Positions 7,599 through 8,260 of a DNA stretch of 8,260 nucleotides are shown in pieces. The notes beneath the pieces were generated by a model that made no database searches, was not told the DNA's origin, and worked only from the letters and a program-made list of their open reading frames with translations. The translations under genes and the position numbers were made by a program. Numbering within the stretch: position 1 is the first letter of the stretch; each line of letters begins with the position of its first letter. The stretch is from positions 1 to 8,260 of the forward strand of contig JAATFR010000390.1 in the NCBI GenBank assembly GCA_015655095.1. The letters are read 5' to 3'. Source of the DNA: Hyphomicrobiales bacterium. GTDB taxonomy: Bacteria > Pseudomonadota > Alphaproteobacteria > Parvibaculales > Parvibaculaceae.

Positions 7599-8260
7599 CT
7601 CGTCACGTCGCGCAAGCTGTCGCCTCGATCGTGCAGGGCACGACGACAATATCCTATGACTATGACAGCGAACATGATCGCCTCAGGCAGACCGATCCCG
7701 ATGGCACCACGATCTATCTGAATGATCCGATAAGCGGCATCAAGAGCGAGAAAGTGGTGGGCGCCGCCACGGTGCAGTGGAACGATTATGTGCTCGTCGG
7801 CAGCACGATGATCGCCCAACGCACCCGGATCACCGACGCCTCGAATGTGACGACCTCCTACCTGCGTTATTTCCAGAAGGATCATCTGGGCTCGATCGCG
7901 GTCATCACCGACGAGACGGGGACGGTGGTCGAGCGCCTGTCCTATGACGCATGGGGCAAGAGGCGCGATCCGCAAACCTGGGCGGACGATCCCACCGGCG
8001 CCATCACCAGCAGCACGACCCGCGGCTTCACCGGTCATGAGCAGATCGACAAGGTCGGCCTCGTCAATATGAACGCCCGCCTCTACGATCCTGTGGTCGG
8101 CCGTTTCCTGTCCGCGGATACGCTGGTGCAGGACCCCTCCGATCTCCAGACGTTCAACCGTTATTCCTATTGCGGCAACAATCCCCTGTCTGCAACGGAC
8201 CCGACCGGGCATGGCTTCTTCAAGAGCATCGGCCACTTCTTCAAGGGGATCGTCCATGCC
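7565..8260 (+). CDS. RHS repeat-associated core domain protein, 5'-truncated, runs off right edge
   Basis: The frame opens after a TGA at 7562 and stays open to the window end (232 codons). Its first 15-20 codons do not look RHS-like; clear RHS sequence begins around VQGTTTISYDYDSEHDRLRQ (7631 on). It continues with YD-repeat-like units, YFQKDHLGSIAVITDETG, ERLSYDAWGKRR, then the RHS-associated core signature RGFTGHEQIDKVGLVNMNAR-LYDP-VVGRFLSADTL and NRYSYCGNNPLSATDPTG, the conserved end of the core before the variable toxin tip. RHS proteins form a large shell that encloses and delivers a C-terminal toxin; only the last part of the shell is here, with no ATG before about 7808 and no signal or N-terminal domain. 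It is therefore a second orphan module, or the displaced 3' part of a full RHS gene. Its own toxin tip lies beyond the window. Confidence 0.85.
8177..8260 (+). repeat. Direct repeat copy 2: end of RHS core
   Basis: This copy is in its native context, directly continuing the RHS core frame (NRYSYCG-NNPLSATDPTG...). It differs from copy 1 (5696-5779) at six bases, two of them silent third-position changes in the T-D codons and the rest clustered in the last five codons (KGIVHA against KSIGHA), where the toxin-specific sequence presumably begins to diverge. The offset between copies is 2481 bases. Confidence 0.95.

Noticed and set aside
7548..7721. 57-residue ORF starting MSDAGDLSRILADF with GAGG upstream
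   Set aside because: Most of it overlaps RHS core coding sequence in the wrong frame and turns into Arg/Met/Pro-rich nonsense; the first part is better explained as an IS end remnant.
7526..8257. 243-residue minus-strand open frame at the right edge
   Set aside because: It is antisense to the clear RHS core; its resemblance to a minus-strand frame at 5567-5797 only reflects the direct repeat.

Overview
The window looks like the chromosome of a GC-rich alphaproteobacterium, most likely a sphingomonad. This rests on codon use and on the general look of the MoaA, NadK and RHS proteins; no marker gene fixes the genus.

Left part, minus strand (1-3678): glycerol kinase (glpK) is followed after 41 bases by a GlcD/D2HGDH-type FAD-linked 2-hydroxyacid dehydrogenase, probably as one operon. 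Further downstream on the same strand is a TetR-family regulator that runs off the left edge. The ~100-base divergent gap between glpK and moaA holds a 20-base sequence resembling the GlpR (DeoR-family) operator.

Middle, plus strand (3780-5647): moaA (GTP 3',8-cyclase, molybdenum cofactor synthesis) has every hallmark of the family but carries one in-frame TAA at codon 195, so as written it is a pseudogene. An intact NAD kinase (nadK) follows 35 bases later.

Right part, plus strand (5648-8260): an accessory island of RHS polymorphic-toxin pieces begins 48 bases after nadK. It has (a) an orphan RHS C-terminal module with no start codon of its own, ending in a domain I recognise as like polymorphic toxin type 37; (b) a 109-residue candidate immunity gene; (c) a second small gene whose 5' end looks frameshifted; (d) a possible insertion-sequence end remnant; and (e) a 5'-truncated RHS core that runs off the right edge. 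An 84-base segment encoding the end of the RHS core (NNPLSATDPTG...) occurs as a direct repeat, once at the start of module (a) and once at the right edge, with 78 of 84 bases identical. The two copies sit at the same point of the RHS reading frame, which is the arrangement expected for toxin-tip exchange by homologous recombination. Base composition drops visibly from about 6290 to 7530, as expected for a swapped-in toxin/immunity cassette.

I see no rRNA, tRNA or CRISPR array.
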